Assembly: GCA_030147805.1 (NCBI GenBank)
Contig: JASBUR010000021.1
Span: forward strand, 1 to 64,000
Reading direction: 5' to 3'
From: Sphingomonadaceae bacterium
Lineage (GTDB): Bacteria > Pseudomonadota > Alphaproteobacteria > Sphingomonadales > Sphingomonadaceae
DNA length: 64,000 nucleotides
Numbering within the stretch: position 1 is the stretch's first letter; every line of letters begins with the position of its first letter. This document shows, piece after piece, positions 18,043 through 29,742 of this stretch. Under the pieces are notes generated by a model. The model had not been told where the DNA came from. It saw only the letters and a list, made by a program, of their open reading frames with translations, and made no database searches. The translations under genes were made by a program, and so were the position numbers.

Positions 18043-18392
18043 CGCGCCGGCGCGCCGAGAGCTGGGGCCGGCGCGCCGAAGACATCGCCGCCTGGTGGCT
18101 GCGGCTCAAGGGCTACCGAATTCTCGCGCGCCGCGTCCGTACGCCGTTCGGCGAGGTCGATCTCGTCATCCGGCGCGGCTCGAGCCTCGTATTTGTCGAG
18201 GTCAAGGCACGGCTCGACGCAGCCAGCGCGGCAGCGTCGATCACCGAGGTAAACCAGCGTCGCGTTTTTCGTGCGTCCAACGCGCTTCTCGCGCGTTTTG
18301 GGAAGGGTTGCGAGGCGGTGCGGATCGACGTCGTACTGATCAGCCCGTGGCGGCTGCCGCACCATATTGTGGGCGCCTGGATGGGCGAATAG
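18039..18392 (+). CDS. yraN: YraN-family (UPF0102) nuclease-like protein
   Basis: The 117-aa protein has the UPF0102 pattern: AESWGRRAEDIAAWWLRLKGYRILARRVRTPFGEVDLVIRRGSSLVFVEVKAR. This is a restriction-endonuclease-like core with the E...D...EVK residues. The cellular role is unknown. It overlaps rsmI by four bases (ATGA) and is conserved next to rsmI in most proteobacteria. Confidence 0.93.
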   Translation: MTRRRAESWGRRAEDIAAWWLRLKGYRILARRVRTPFGEVDLVIRRGSSLVFVEVKARLDAASAAASITEVNQRRVFRASNALLARFGKGCEAVRIDVVLISPWRLPHHIVGAWMGE

Positions 18393-18406
18393 GGCCGGAG
18401 ACCGAC

Positions 18407-19219
18407 ATGAGCGACGCGATCGCGCATCTGGGGCTGCTCGAGGACGAGGCGATTCCGCTCGACGAGGCGGCGCTGCTGCTGGCGACGCTCGATCATCCGC
18501 ACGTCGAGGTCGACGCCTATCTCGACCAGATCGCCGAGATGGCGGCCGAGCTGCTGGCGCGCGCGCCGCGCGCCGTCGCCGCGCGCGACCGCGCCGAGCA
18601 GCTGGCGACGCTCATCCACCGCCAGCATGGCTTCCGCGGCGATTCGAACGACTATGACAATCCCGCCAACGCCGACCTGTTTTCGGTGATCGACCGCCGC
18701 CGCGGCCTGCCGGTCGCGCTGTCGATCCTCTATGTGGCGATCGCGCGGCGCGTCGGCTGGACGGCCGAGCCGCTCAACATGCCGGGGCATGTGCTGGTCC
18801 GCGTCGGTCGCGAGCCCGACGCCGTCGTCGTCGATCCATTCGATGGCGGCGCGATTCTCGACGGCCACGGCCTCGCCCGGCTGGTGGCGCGCGTCGTCGG
18901 CAGTCACGCCACCGTCGAGGCCGAGCATCTGGCGCCGCTGGGCAACCGCGCGGTGCTGGTGCGGCTGCTGTCGAACCAGGCGGCGCGGGCGCGGCGCGCC
19001 GGCGATCTCGACCGCGCGCTGACGCTGCACGAGCGGATGACAAGCTTCGCCCCCTCCTTTACGGGGCTGTGGTGGGAGCGTGCCCGGCTCGAGCAATTGC
19101 TGGGCCACGCCCGCACGGCGCGCGCGAGCCTTGGCGCGATGCTCGAGACGACGCGCGATCCGGCGCTGCGCTCGCGCATCCGCGCGGCGCTCGACGCGCT
19201 GGCTCGGTCGATCAACTGA
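18407..19219 (+). CDS. SirB1/transglutaminase-like protein with TPR-type tail
   Basis: The 270-aa protein matches the SirB1 family: LATLIHRQHGFRGDSNDYDNPANADLFSVIDRRRGLPVALSILYVAIARRVG, with VGREPDAVVVDPFDGG. The catalytic Cys of true transglutaminases is not obvious. A helical C-terminal region (RARRAGDLDRALTLHERMTSFAP) resembles TPR repeats. The function is unknown. It is 14 bp downstream of yraN and upstream of gshB. Confidence 0.85.
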   Translation: MSDAIAHLGLLEDEAIPLDEAALLLATLDHPHVEVDAYLDQIAEMAAELLARAPRAVAARDRAEQLATLIHRQHGFRGDSNDYDNPANADLFSVIDRRRGLPVALSILYVAIARRVGWTAEPLNMPGHVLVRVGREPDAVVVDPFDGGAILDGHGLARLVARVVGSHATVEAEHLAPLGNRAVLVRLLSNQAARARRAGDLDRALTLHERMTSFAPSFTGLWWERARLEQLLGHARTARASLGAMLETTRDPALRSRIRAALDALARSIN

Positions 19220-19250
19220 GGGGCGCCGGACGCCCCGCGAAAGGGGCGCC

Positions 19251-20213
19251 ATGGCTCTGAAGGTCGCGGTCCAGATGGACCCGCTCGAAAGCATCAACAT
19301 CGCCGGTGATTCGACGTTTGCGCTGATGCTGGCGGCGACGGCGCGCGGGCATAGCCTGTTCCACTACACGCCGCACGACCTGAGCTATCGCGCGGGGCGC
19401 GTCGTGGCGCGGGCACGGCCGGTGACGGTGCAGCGCGTCGTCGGCGATCACCACGCCTTCGGCGACCCGGTCGAGCTCGACCTCGGCGCCGACATCGACG
19501 TGGTGCTGATGCGCCAGGATCCGCCGTTCGACATGGCCTATATCACCGCGACGCACCTGCTCGAGCTGGCGCAGCGGCAGGGCGTCCTCGTCGTCAACGA
19601 CCCCGCCGAGGTGCGCAACGCCCCCGAGAAGCTGTTCGTGCTCGAGTTCGACCGCTTCATGCCGGCGACGCTGGTGACGCGCAGCCTCGACGAGGTGCGC
19701 GCCTTCCATGCGCAGCATGGCGAGATCGTGATCAAGCCGCTCTACGGCAACGCCGGCGCGGCGGTGTTCCATGTCGCGCAGGGCGACGCCAACCTCGCGG
19801 CGCTCGTCGAGCTGTTCAGCCATTTCTGGCGCGAGCCGTTCATGGCGCAGCAGTTCCTGCCCCGGGTCACCCAGGGCGACAAGCGCATCGTCCTCGTCGA
19901 CGGCGTCGCGACCGGCGCGATCAACCGGCTGCCCAAGAGCGGCGAGATCCGCTCCAACCTCGCCGCCGGCGGCCAGGCGCAGGCCACCGAGCTGACGGCG
20001 CGCGAGCAGGAGATCTGCGCCGCGCTGGGCCCCGAGCTGAAGAAGCGCGGGCTGGTGTTCGTCGGCATCGACGTCATCGACGGCCACCTCACCGAGATCA
20101 ACGTCACCTCGCCGACCGGGATCGTCGCGATCGACCGTTTCAACGGAACCGATACGCCGGCGCTGATTTGGGATGCCATCGAGGCAAGAAGGACCGCGCA
20201 ACCGCATGGATAG
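19251..20213 (+). CDS. gshB: Glutathione synthetase
   Basis: The 320-aa ATP-grasp enzyme joins gamma-glutamylcysteine and glycine. Motifs are VAVQMDPLESINIAGDSTFALMLAA at the start, LMRQDPPFDMAYITATHLLE, the ATP-grasp KPLYGNAGAAVF, RSNLAAGGQA and the end INVTSPTGIVAIDR. The length is normal for the family. A short GGGGCG/CGCCCC hairpin (19220-19236) lies in the gap after the SirB1-like gene. The 3' end overlaps the dedA-family start by eight bases. Confidence 0.97.
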   Translation: MALKVAVQMDPLESINIAGDSTFALMLAATARGHSLFHYTPHDLSYRAGRVVARARPVTVQRVVGDHHAFGDPVELDLGADIDVVLMRQDPPFDMAYITATHLLELAQRQGVLVVNDPAEVRNAPEKLFVLEFDRFMPATLVTRSLDEVRAFHAQHGEIVIKPLYGNAGAAVFHVAQGDANLAALVELFSHFWREPFMAQQFLPRVTQGDKRIVLVDGVATGAINRLPKSGEIRSNLAAGGQAQATELTAREQEICAALGPELKKRGLVFVGIDVIDGHLTEINVTSPTGIVAIDRFNGTDTPALIWDAIEARRTAQPHG

Positions 20214-20811
20214 CTGGCTTACCGACCTCATCGAGCAGTCGGGCTATCTCGGCGTGGCGTTCCTGATGTTCCTCGAAACCGTGTTCCCGCCGATCCCGTC
20301 GGAGGTGATCATGTCGCTGGCCGGGTTCGAGGCCTCGACCGGCTCGCTGTCGCTCGGCGGGGTGATCGCCGCCGGCAGCGCCGGCGCGATGCTCGGCAAC
20401 ACCTTCTGGTATCTCGTCGCGCGCGCCTATGGCTACGACCGCTTCAAGCAGCTCACCGCGCGCCACGGCCGGCTGCTCACCATCCACCCCGAGGAGGTCG
20501 ACGAGGCCAAGGGCTGGTTCGACCGCTGGGGCGGCGCCGCGGTCGGCATCGGCCGCATCATCCCGACGGCGCGCTCGCTGATCTCGGTACCCGCCGGCAT
20601 CCTCAAGATGAGCCTGTCGCGCTTCTTCGTCTATTCGGCGATCGGCACCGTCACCTGGACCGCGCTGCTCGCCGCCGCCGGCTATGCGCTGGGGCGCGCC
20701 TATGCCGACGCCGAGAAATATATCAACCCGGTCGCCACCGGCGTGATGGTGCTGATCGTGCTCGGCTATCTCTACCGCTTCGCTACCTACGACCGGCGCG
20801 CCAAGGGCTAG
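20206..20811 (+). CDS. DedA-family membrane protein
   Basis: The 201-aa membrane protein has the DedA signature: YLGVAFLMFLETVFPPIPSEVIMSLAGF with acidic residues in the first re-entrant region, then DRWGGAAVGIGRIIPTARSLISVPAGI and several transmembrane helices. DedA proteins are proton-linked, and some act as undecaprenyl-phosphate or phospholipid flippases. The ATG at 20206 overlaps gshB, and AAGAAGGA lies upstream. Confidence 0.9.
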   Translation: MDSWLTDLIEQSGYLGVAFLMFLETVFPPIPSEVIMSLAGFEASTGSLSLGGVIAAGSAGAMLGNTFWYLVARAYGYDRFKQLTARHGRLLTIHPEEVDEAKGWFDRWGGAAVGIGRIIPTARSLISVPAGILKMSLSRFFVYSAIGTVTWTALLAAAGYALGRAYADAEKYINPVATGVMVLIVLGYLYRFATYDRRAKG

Positions 20812-20837
20812 GGTTTCGCGCAGGCCCCGCGCTTGGC

Positions 20838-20917
20838 GTTCGCCCCGAGCGTGTCGAAGGGCGCGCCTGCCCGGGCGTCCGAGCGCCCCAATCCTGCTTC
20901 GACAGGCTCAGCCGGAG
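20838..20917. repeat. Dispersed palindromic repeat of the TGTCGAAG/CTTCGACA type, copy 1
   Basis: GAGCGTGTCGAAGGG and TGCTTCGACAGGCTCAGC are inverted around about 45 bases. The same arms occur at 54245-54314. This repeat is familiar in sphingomonads and often lies between convergent genes, as here (dedA-family and xerC). Confidence 0.75.
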
Positions 20918-20947
20918 CGCGTGTGGGCGGACCGGCAGGCGAACGCT

Positions 20948-21877
20948 TCACGCCCGCGGATGCGCGTTGCGATAGACGTCCATCAGATGCGCGGTATCGA
21001 CCGCGGTGTAGACCTGCGTCGACGACAGGCTGGCGTGGCCGAGCAGCTCCTGGATGGCGCGCAGGTCGGCGCCGCGGCCGAGCAGGTGCGTCGCGAAACT
21101 GTGGCGCAGCGCGTGCGGCGTCGCCGAGGGCGGCAGCCCCAGCCCGGCGCGCGCCGCCTGCATCGCGCGGCGAATCAGCGCCGCGTCGAGCGCGCCGCCC
21201 TTGGCGCCACGGAACAGCGCGCCGTCGCGCGGCAGCGGCCAGGGGCAGAGCGCGACATAGCGCTCGATCGCCGCGCGCACGACGGCGAGCAGCGGCACGA
21301 CGCGCGTCTTGCGGCGCTTGCCGGTGACGGTCAGCGTCTCGCCGAGCGGCAGCGCCGCGGCGGTGAGCGACAGCGCCTCGGCGATGCGCAGCCCGCTGCC
21401 GTAGAGCAGCAGCAGCACCGCCTCGTCGCGCGCCGCGATCCACGGCTCGGCGGCCTGCTCGCCGCTGTCGCCGATCACCGCCAGCGCATCGGCGGGCGAC
21501 AGCGGCCGCGGCACGCGCCTGCCGACCTTCGGACTCTTCAGCCCGGTGATGCCGTCGCAGTCGATCCCCCTGGCGCGCGCCAGCCAGCCGAAGAAGTTGC
21601 GCAGCGCCGAGACCTCGCGCGCCACCGAGACGTTGGCGAGCCCGTCGCCGCGCCGCGACGCAAGGAAGGCGCGGAAATCATTGAGCGTCAGCGCTGCGAG
21701 CGCGGGGCCGTCGACCAGCCGCCCGAGGTGCGGCCCCAGAAAGGCGACGAAGCCGTGGAGCGTCGCCGCATAGGCGCGCGAGGTGTGCGGCGACAGCCGC
21801 CGGCCGTGATCGAGCGCGCCGAGCCATTCGCCGACGAGCGTCTGCGCGGGATGGGTCAGGGTGGGGTCAGCAGCCAC
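20948..21877 (-). CDS. xerC: Tyrosine recombinase XerC
   Basis: The 309-aa protein has an N-terminal SAM-like core-binding domain ([20 protein letters not shown]) and a catalytic domain with the full residue set. It shows [10 protein letters not shown] (Arg), [12 protein letters not shown] (Lys), [27 protein letters not shown] (His, Arg, His) and STQVYTAVD (Tyr). With XerD it resolves chromosome dimers at dif. Its length and position beside a DUF484 gene suggest housekeeping XerC, not an element integrase. It overlaps the DUF484 end by 22 bp. Confidence 0.92.
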   Translation of the reverse strand: MAADPTLTHPAQTLVGEWLGALDHGRRLSPHTSRAYAATLHGFVAFLGPHLGRLVDGPALAALTLNDFRAFLASRRGDGLANVSVAREVSALRNFFGWLARARGIDCDGITGLKSPKVGRRVPRPLSPADALAVIGDSGEQAAEPWIAARDEAVLLLLYGSGLRIAEALSLTAAALPLGETLTVTGKRRKTRVVPLLAVVRAAIERYVALCPWPLPRDGALFRGAKGGALDAALIRRAMQAARAGLGLPPSATPHALRHSFATHLLGRGADLRAIQELLGHASLSSTQVYTAVDTAHLMDVYRNAHPRA

Positions 21878-22422
21878 CGGGCGATCATGCGCGAGACGAC
21901 GCTGCCGAGGAAGGCCAGAAGCTCGCCGCCGTGGCTGCCCTCGAAATTATGCGCGGCGCGCGACCCGAGCGCCAGCATGCCGACGGGCAGCGGCGCCGGC
22001 AGCTTCAGCCGGATCAGCGCCTCCGACCGGATGAGGTCGGCGGCCGGCCCGAACAGGTCGGCGCCGCGCTCCACCGCGCGCAGGCTGACGTCGGGGCCGC
22101 CGGCAAACACGCTGGTCAGCGCCGCGGCGCTCATCAGCTGCATCCCCTGCCCGCCGGCGCGGATCGCCTGGTCCTTGGTGACGAGCGCCAGCGCCACCGC
22201 GTCGACGCTGAGGATGTCGACCCAATCCTGCGTCACGACATGGATGAGGTGATCGAGTCCCTCGGCATCGATCGCCGCCAGCGCCGCGGCATGGATCTGC
22301 GCCACCGCGCCGGTATGGCCGCGCGCATAGGCGAGCAGGTCGGCGTTGGCCTCGTCGAGCGCGGCGACGCGGGCGCGCAGCCGCGCCACCGCATTGCTCT
22401 GGAAGTCGATCACGGTGCTCAT
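21856..22422 (-). CDS. DUF484 (GAF-like) protein
   Basis: The 188-aa protein has the DUF484 outline: [20 protein letters not shown] with a helical start, then a GAF-like domain ([27 protein letters not shown]) and [29 protein letters not shown] near the end. The function is unknown. DUF484 genes lie next to xerC in many proteobacteria, as here. Confidence 0.9.
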   Translation of the reverse strand: MSTVIDFQSNAVARLRARVAALDEANADLLAYARGHTGAVAQIHAAALAAIDAEGLDHLIHVVTQDWVDILSVDAVALALVTKDQAIRAGGQGMQLMSAAALTSVFAGGPDVSLRAVERGADLFGPAADLIRSEALIRLKLPAPLPVGMLALGSRAAHNFEGSHGGELLAFLGSVVSRMIARWLLTPP

Positions 22423-22457
22423 CGCCGCCGATGATAGCGCAGGTTGGTTAAGAGACC

Positions 22458-23111
22458 CTAGAGGATCGACTGGCCGGTCTTTTCCCAGTCGGCGGCGAAG
22501 GCGGCGAGGCCCTTGTCGGTCAGCGGGTGGTTGAACAGCGCCTTGATGACGGCGGGCGGCGCGGTCATCACCTCGGCGCCGATCTTCGCCGCCTGCAGCA
22601 CGTGGATCGGGTGGCGGATGCTGGCGACCAGGATCTCGGTCCGGAAGGCGTAATTGTCGTAGATCGTCTTGATGTCCTCGATCAGGTCCATGCCGTCGAA
22701 GCCGACGTCGTCGTGGCGGCCGACGAAGGGCGAGATGAACGCCGCGCCGGCCTTCGCCGCGAGCAGCGCCTGGTTGGCGCTGAAGCATAGCGTCACGTTG
22801 ACCATCACGCCATCGTCCGACAGCTTCTTGCAGGCGCGAAGGCCGGCGAGCGTCAGCGGCACCTTGACGGCGATGTTGTCGCCGAGCGTCAACAGCTTTT
22901 CCGCCTCGCGCATCATGCCGTCGTAATCCATCGCCACCACTTCGGCCGACACCGGCCCGTCGACCAGCTTGGCGATCTCGGCGATCACCTCGAGGAACTG
23001 GCGGCCCGACTTGTGGATCAGGCTGGGGTTGGTGGTGACGCCGTCGAGCAGGCCGGTCTCGGCGAGCTCGGCGATGTCCTTGGTGTCGGCGGTATCGACG
23101 AAGAATTTCAT
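22458..23111 (-). CDS. Transaldolase / fructose-6-phosphate aldolase family
   Basis: The 217-aa protein is the short transaldolase type: [29 protein letters not shown], the Schiff-base lysine in [13 protein letters not shown], and [16 protein letters not shown]. Members are either transaldolases of the pentose phosphate pathway or fructose-6-phosphate aldolases; the sequence alone does not separate them. It is 35 bp upstream of the DUF484 gene on the same strand. Confidence 0.93.
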   Translation of the reverse strand: MKFFVDTADTKDIAELAETGLLDGVTTNPSLIHKSGRQFLEVIAEIAKLVDGPVSAEVVAMDYDGMMREAEKLLTLGDNIAVKVPLTLAGLRACKKLSDDGVMVNVTLCFSANQALLAAKAGAAFISPFVGRHDDVGFDGMDLIEDIKTIYDNYAFRTEILVASIRHPIHVLQAAKIGAEVMTAPPAVIKALFNHPLTDKGLAAFAADWEKTGQSIL

Positions 23112-23174
23112 GGTCGCGGAGGCCTTGCGTGGGGGGCGATGCGCCTGCTCTATCGCGGCGGGAGACCGAATGCC

Positions 23175-23713
23175 ATGCCGCAAAATGCCCCGCCGACTCT
23201 CGTCACCGCCCGGCTGACGCTGCGCGCGCACGACACCGCCGACTTCGCCGAAAGCGCCGCGATGTGGGCCGACGAGCGCGTGACGCGCTTCATCGGCGGC
23301 CGCCCGTCGACCGCGGAGGAAGCCTGGCAGCGGCTGCTGCGCTACGGCGGGCTGTGGGCGCTGCTCGGCTTCGGCTATTGGGTGGTGCGCGAGCGCGGCA
23401 GCGACGCCTTCGTCGGCGAGATCGGCTTCGGCAATTTCCACCGCGACCTCGACCCGCCGTTCGGCGACACGCCCGAAATCGGCTGGGCGCTCAGCCCGCG
23501 GGCGCAGGGGCAGGGCTTTGCCGGCGAGGCGGTGCAGGCCGCCGTCGCCTGGGCGGATGCGCAGCGCTTCGACCGGACCGTCTGCCTGATCTCGCCCGAC
23601 AATGCGCCGTCGATCCGCGTCGCCGAGCGCGCCGGCTATCGCAACTATGCGCGCACCGACTTCAAGGGCAGCCCGACGATGCTGTTCGAGCGCCCGGTCG
23701 AGCGGCGCGCGGA

Positions 23714-23741
<28 letters not shown>
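23175..23741 (+). CDS. GNAT-family N-acetyltransferase (RimJ/RimL type)
   Basis: The 188-aa protein starts [20 protein letters not shown] and has the acetyl-CoA-binding loop region [21 protein letters not shown] and the late motif [18 protein letters not shown]. These place it with RimJ/RimL-like enzymes that acetylate small molecules or protein termini. The substrate is unknown. GGGAGA precedes the ATG at 23175. Its 3' end overlaps kdpE tail to tail by 28 bp. Confidence 0.88.
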
Positions 23742-24405
<664 letters not shown>

Positions 24406-24409
<4 letters not shown>

Positions 24410-27096
24410 CGCGGCTCCTCGTCGCTCGCGCGCAGGATCAGCGCCTCGGGGACGCCGATCGCGAAGCAGGCGCCGCGCCGGTCGGTCCGGTTCGACGCGC
24501 GCACCGACAGGCCCATCGCCTCGGCGAAGCCCTTGACGATCGCGAGCCCGAGGCCGGTGCCGCCCTTGCGGTCGGAGCCTTCGATTCGCGCGAAGGTGTC
24601 GAAGACGTCGTTCTCGCGCCCCGGCGGCAGCCCGATGCCCTCGTCGAGGATCGCCAGCGTCAGCTGCCCCGCGCGGCGCTCGGCGCGCACGATGATGGGG
24701 GTTCCGGGATCGGCATATTTGCCGGCGTTGTCGAGCAGGTTGATCAGGCAATGGTGGAACAGCTGCGGATCGGCGCGAACCAGCGGCATGTTGGGCGCGA
24801 CCTCGAGCGTGATCGGATGGTCGGCGAGCGACCGCCGCACGTCGTGCACCGCGCTCGCGACCGCATCGGTCAGGTCGATCGGCTCGGCCGCGACGCGAAC
24901 CGCGCCCGCCTCGACGCGTGCCATGTCGAGCAGATTGGCGACGAAGCGGTTGAGTCGCTGCGCCTCGACCTCGAGCCCGTCGACGAGCGCCGGATCGAGC
25001 CCCTCGCAGCGCGCAGCGCGGATCTGTGCCGCCGAGGCGAGGATGGTGGTGAGCGGCGTGCGCAGGTCGTGACTGACCGACGAGAGCAGCGCCGAGCGCA
25101 GCCGGTCGCGCTCCTTGAGCTGCGAGACCTGGCGCATTTCGCCGTCGAGCAGCATCCGTTCGAGCGCCAGCGCGGTCTGGTCGAGCAGGCTCATCAGCAG
25201 CGGCATCCGGTCGGCGCGCACCGGATCGCGGCCGTCGTCGCGCGCCAGACCGAGCACCGCGAGATTGCCGCGGCCGGTGTGCAGCGGCTGGAACAGCCAG
25301 TCGGCTGCGGTTAGCGTCTGCGACCCGCGGCCCGCCGGCTGGCCCTTGTCGATCGCCCACTGCGCCGCGGCCAGTTCGATCTGGCCGAGCCGGTCCTCGG
25401 GCGGGAAGGCGCCGCGCAGCACCAGCCCGTCGTCTTCGGGCATCAGCAGCACGGTGCGCGCGTCGAACAGGCGCGCGACCTCGCCGCACACCACGCGCGC
25501 CACCTCGTCGGCGGTCGACAGCCCGGTCAGATGCCGCGAGAAGCCGGCAAGCGCCGCATTCTGCCGGGCGCCGCGCGTGGCGAGGTCGGCCTGCGCGCGT
25601 ACCCGCGCGGCGAGCTGGCTCGTCACCACCGCCACCGACAGCAGGACGAGCAGCGTGACGACGTTCTCGGGATTGGAGATGGTCAGCGAGCCGGTCGGCG
25701 GCAGGAAGAAGAAGTTATAGGCGAGCGACGACAGCAGCCCCGCCGCGATCCCCTGGCGCAGGCCGAACAGGCTTGCCGCGGCCATCACCGGGACCAGGTA
25801 GAGCAGCGCGACGTTGGCCAGGTTGAGGAAGCGCGCCAGGCTGAGACCGAGCAGGGTGACGACGACCACCATCGCGATCGCCCAGGCATAGTCGCGCCGG
25901 CGACCCCACGGCGCGCGCGCCGGCCGCGCCGGACGGGCCGCGGCGGCCGCGCGGTCGTCATGGGCCGGGATGACGTGGACGACCACGTCGCCGATACTGC
26001 GCACCAGATTGTCGACCACCGAGCCGTGGCGAAGTTCGAACCAGCGGCTGCGCGCCGACTTGCCGATGATGAGCTGCGTGACCCGCGCATCCTCGACATA
26101 GGCGCGCAGCCCCTCGAACACCGTTGCGGCGGGAATCGAGGCGGTCGTCGCGCCGAGTTCCGCCGCCAGGCGCAGCGCCTCCCCCACGCGGGCGCGCTCG
26201 GCCTCGCCGAACTCGCGCGCGCGCGGCGTCTCGATGTGAACCGCGGTCCAGGGCGCCTTGAGCGCGTCGGCCTGCCGCTTGGCGGCCCGGACCAGCTCGA
26301 GCGACCCTGGCAGCTCGCTCACCGCGACCAGCAGGCGCTCGCCGGCGGCGAAGCTGCCCGCCAGCGCCTGGCCGCGCAGATAATCCAGCATCTGCGCGTC
26401 GACCGCCTGCGCGGCGCGGCGCAGCGCCATCTCGCGCAGCGCCGACAGGTTGGATTTCGAGAAGAAGTGCGTGAGCGCGCGGCTCGCCTCGGCGGGGACG
26501 TAGACCTTGCCCTCCTTCAGCCGGTCGATGAGCTCGTCGGGCGGGATGTCGACGACCTGCAGCTCGGCGTTCTCGAGAATGCGGTCGGGGACGGTCTCGC
26601 GAACGCGGACACGCGTGAACGACGCGACGATGTCGTTGAGGCTTTCGAGATGCTGGATGTTGATCGTCGAATAGACGTCGATACCGGCGTCGAGCAGCTC
26701 CTCGACGTCCTGATAGCGTTTGGGATGCCGGCTGCCGGGGGCGTTGCTGTGCGCGAGCTCGTCGACCAGCACGAGCTGCGGCCGCCGCGCCAGCACCGCG
26801 TCGAGGTCCATCTCGTCGAAGGCGCGGCCCCGCCCCTCGACCGGGCGCCGCGCGATCACCTCGAACGGCGCCACCAGCGCTTCGGTCTCGTTGCGGCCAT
26901 GAGTCTCGACGACGCCGACGACGACGTCGATCCCGGCCTTGAGCCGCGCGGCGCCGTCGAGGAGCATTTCATAGGTCTTGCCGACCCCGGGCGCCGCGCC
27001 GAGGAACACCTTCAGGCGCCCGCGGCCTTCCTGTGCCGCGGCGCGCAGGAAGGCTTCGGGCGGCGGGCGGTCGGGTTCGGTCGGACGGCTGGTCAC
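24406..27096 (-). CDS. kdpD: Sensor histidine kinase KdpD
   Basis: The 896-aa protein has the full KdpD layout. The N-terminal KdpD domain has a Walker A (FLGAAPGVGKTYEML) and VDELAHSNAPGSRH. It is followed by a universal-stress-protein domain and four membrane helices (near residues 400-500). A GAF-like domain, the phosphoacceptor His in SVSHDLRTPLTTIL and a HATPase domain (DEGIGLPPG, GGTGLGLAIVKGF) complete it. It senses potassium limitation or turgor. The start is GTG and overlaps the kdpC stop by four bases. Confidence 0.97.
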
Positions 27097-27683
27097 CGCG
27101 GCGATTGTGCCGTGACCCCGTCCAACTGTCGATTGAGCAGCAGGATGTTGACGCGCGGCGCGCCGAGCAGGCCGAGCGTCGGCTGGCGCACCGACCGCTC
27201 CACCATCGCGCGGAGCAGCGCTTCGGGAAGCCCGCGCGCGGCGGCGACACGCGGGACCTGCGCCAGCGCGGCGGCGGGCGATACATCAGGATCGAGCCCC
27301 GATCCGCTCGCCGTCACCAGATCGGCCGGGACCGCGCCCCTGACCCCGGCCGACCGCTGCGCCGCGACGTCGGCGCGGATGCGGTCGGCGAGCGCCCGGC
27401 TGGTCGGGCCGAGGTTGGATCCCGACGAGGCGGCGGCGTCATAGCCTTGGCCGGCCGCCGAGGGGCGCGGATGGAAATAGGCCGGGCTCGTGAAGGCCTG
27501 GCCGACCAATTCGGAGCCGACGAGCCGCTCGCCGTCGCGGATGAGGCTGCCGTTGGCCTGGCGCGGAAACAGCGCCTGGCCGATCGCCAGCGTCAGCAGC
27601 GGATAGCCGAGCCCGAGCAGCAGCGTGAACAGCAGGAGCAGTGCCAGCGCGGGCCGGAGCGCGGAACGAAGTTCGGAACCCAT
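27093..27683 (-). CDS. kdpC: Potassium-transporting ATPase subunit KdpC
   Basis: The 196-aa protein has one N-terminal membrane helix (ALLLLFTLLLGLGYPLLTLAIGQALFP) and the periplasmic KdpC motifs QANGSLI, GSELVGQAF, YFHPRPSAAG, SGSNLGPTS and DLVTASGSGLDPDVSPAAA. KdpC stabilises the KdpFABC complex and raises ATP affinity. It starts 12 bp after kdpB. Confidence 0.97.
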   Translation of the reverse strand: MGSELRSALRPALALLLLFTLLLGLGYPLLTLAIGQALFPRQANGSLIRDGERLVGSELVGQAFTSPAYFHPRPSAAGQGYDAAASSGSNLGPTSRALADRIRADVAAQRSAGVRGAVPADLVTASGSGLDPDVSPAAALAQVPRVAAARGLPEALLRAMVERSVRQPTLGLLGAPRVNILLLNRQLDGVTAQSPR

Positions 27684-27695
27684 TGTCGCTATTCC

Positions 27696-29735
27696 TCAGG
27701 CGAGACCGAGGCCGGAAACGGCCAGGTCGATGAGCTTGATGCCGACGAACGGGGCGACGAGGCCGCCCAGCCCATAGACGGCGAGGTTGCGCGCGAGTAG
27801 CTGGCCGGCCCCGGCGGGCCGGCATTTCACGCCGCGCAGCGCCAGCGGCACGAGGATCGGGATGATCAGCGCGTTGAAGATGATCGCCGACAGGATCGCG
27901 CTTTCGGGCGAGCCGAGCCGCATGACGTTCAATGCCGCGAGCCCCGGATAGAGCACGACGAACATCGCCGGGATGATCGCGAAATATTTGGCGACGTCGT
28001 TCGCCACCGAGAAGGTGGTGAGCGCGCCGCGCGTCATCAGCAGCTGCTTGCCGAGGCCGACGATCTCGATGAGCTTGGTCGGGTCGCTGTCGAGATCGAC
28101 CATGTTGCCCGCCTCGCGTGCCGCCTGCGTGCCGGTGTTCATCGCCACGCCGACATCGGACTGCGCCAGCGCCGGCGCGTCATTGGTGCCGTCGCCGCAC
28201 ATCGCCACCAGCCGCCCGCCCTGCTGTTCCTGGCGGATCAGCGCGAGCTTGTCCTCGGGGCTGGCCTGCGCGAGGAAATCGTCCACCCCCGCCTCGGCGG
28301 CGATCGACGCCGCGGTCAGCGGATTGTCGCCGGTGATCATCACGGTGCGGATGCCCATGCGGCGCAGCTCCGCGAAGCGTTCGCGCACCCCCGCCTTGAT
28401 GATGTCCTTCAGCTGCAGCACCCCGAGCGGCCGCCCGTCGCGGACCACGGCGAGCGGCGTGCCGCCCGAGCGCCCGATCTCGTCGGCGGCGCGGCGAAGG
28501 TCGGCCACCGCCGGCCCGTGACTCTGATCGGCGATCGTCCTCAACACCGAATCGACCGCGCCCTTCTGGATCAGCGAGCCCTCGACGCGGACCCCCGACA
28601 GCCGCGTCTGCGCCGTAAAGGCGATGACCTCGGCGTCGGCAGGCAGCTGCCGCGCGGCGACGCCATAGGTGTCGCGCGCCAGCCCGACGATCGAGCGCCC
28701 CTCGGGAGTCTCGTCGGCGAGACTCGACAGATAGGCCGCCTCGGCGAGCTCGGCGATCGATACGCCGCCGACCGGCCGGAACGCGGTCGCGTGGCGGTCG
28801 CCGACGGTGATGGTGCCGGTCTTGTCGAGCAGCAGCACGTCGATGTCGCCCGCCGCCTCGACCGCACGGCCCGACTTCGCCAGCACGTTGAAGCGGACCA
28901 GCCGGTCCATCCCGGCGATGCCGATCGCCGACAGCAGCGCGGCGATCGTCGTGGGAATGAGCGTGATCAGCAGCGCGGCGAGGATGGTGACGGGGACCAG
29001 CGCGCCGGCATAGATCGAGAAGCTCGGGATCGTCGCCACCGCGATCAGGAAGATGATGGTGAGGCCGACGAGCAGGATGGTCAGCGCGATCTCGTTGGGG
29101 GCCTTCTGCCGGCTGGCGCCTTCGACGAGCGCGATCATCCGGTCGAGGAAGCCGTGGCCCGGGTCGACGGTGACGCGCACCTTGATCTGGTCGGAGATGA
29201 CGCGCGTGCCCGCGGTCACCGCTGACCGGTCGCCGCCCGCCTCGCGGATCACCGGCGCCGACTCGCCGGTGATCGCCGCCTCGTTGACGCTGGCGACGCC
29301 GTCGACGACCTCGCCGTCGGCCGGGATCAGGTCGCCGGTTTCGACGAGTACGATGTCGCCGGCCTTGAGCGCGCTCGCCGGCACCGTCTCATGCGCGGGG
29401 CCGCCGCGCATCAGCCGCTTGGCGGTCAGCTCGGCCTTGGTGGCGCGAAGGCTCGCCGCCTGCGCCTTGCCGCGCCCCTCGGCCAGCGCCTCGGCGAAGT
29501 TGCCGAACAGCACGGTCAGCCACAGCCAGAACACCAGCTGCGCCTTGAAGCCGGTGGTGCCGCCGCCCGCGCCGACGAGCAGCAGGATCGTCAGCAGCGT
29601 CGCGACGACCGCGGTGGTGAACATCACCGGATTGCGCACCAGCGTCGCCGGGTTGAGCTTCCGGAAGCTGTCGACGATCGCCGGCCGCGCCAGCGCCCAG
29701 GTGAACAGCGTCTGCGGCGTGGGATGCTTGGTCAT
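27696..29735 (-). CDS. kdpB: Potassium-transporting ATPase subunit KdpB
   Basis: The 679-aa P-type ATPase hydrolyses ATP to drive K+ import through KdpA. It has the actuator motif ITGESAPV (with the Ser equivalent to the inhibitory phosphoserine of E. coli KdpB), the phosphorylation motif [31 protein letters not shown] and [20 protein letters not shown]. The length is normal. It follows kdpA by seven bases. Confidence 0.98.
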   Translation of the reverse strand: MTKHPTPQTLFTWALARPAIVDSFRKLNPATLVRNPVMFTTAVVATLLTILLLVGAGGGTTGFKAQLVFWLWLTVLFGNFAEALAEGRGKAQAASLRATKAELTAKRLMRGGPAHETVPASALKAGDIVLVETGDLIPADGEVVDGVASVNEAAITGESAPVIREAGGDRSAVTAGTRVISDQIKVRVTVDPGHGFLDRMIALVEGASRQKAPNEIALTILLVGLTIIFLIAVATIPSFSIYAGALVPVTILAALLITLIPTTIAALLSAIGIAGMDRLVRFNVLAKSGRAVEAAGDIDVLLLDKTGTITVGDRHATAFRPVGGVSIAELAEAAYLSSLADETPEGRSIVGLARDTYGVAARQLPADAEVIAFTAQTRLSGVRVEGSLIQKGAVDSVLRTIADQSHGPAVADLRRAADEIGRSGGTPLAVVRDGRPLGVLQLKDIIKAGVRERFAELRRMGIRTVMITGDNPLTAASIAAEAGVDDFLAQASPEDKLALIRQEQQGGRLVAMCGDGTNDAPALAQSDVGVAMNTGTQAAREAGNMVDLDSDPTKLIEIVGLGKQLLMTRGALTTFSVANDVAKYFAIIPAMFVVLYPGLAALNVMRLGSPESAILSAIIFNALIIPILVPLALRGVKCRPAGAGQLLARNLAVYGLGGLVAPFVGIKLIDLAVSGLGLA

Positions 29736-29742
29736 GGGGTCC

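Noticed and set aside
19220-19236. Terminator before gshB
   Set aside because: GGGGCG/CGCCCC is a short stem, with no U tract, inside what looks like a continuous operon; more likely chance in GC-rich DNA.
20948-21877. Integrase of a mobile element
   Set aside because: It is a tyrosine recombinase, but its length, its position beside a DUF484 gene and the core gene context fit housekeeping XerC. It is also 15 kb from the accessory island.
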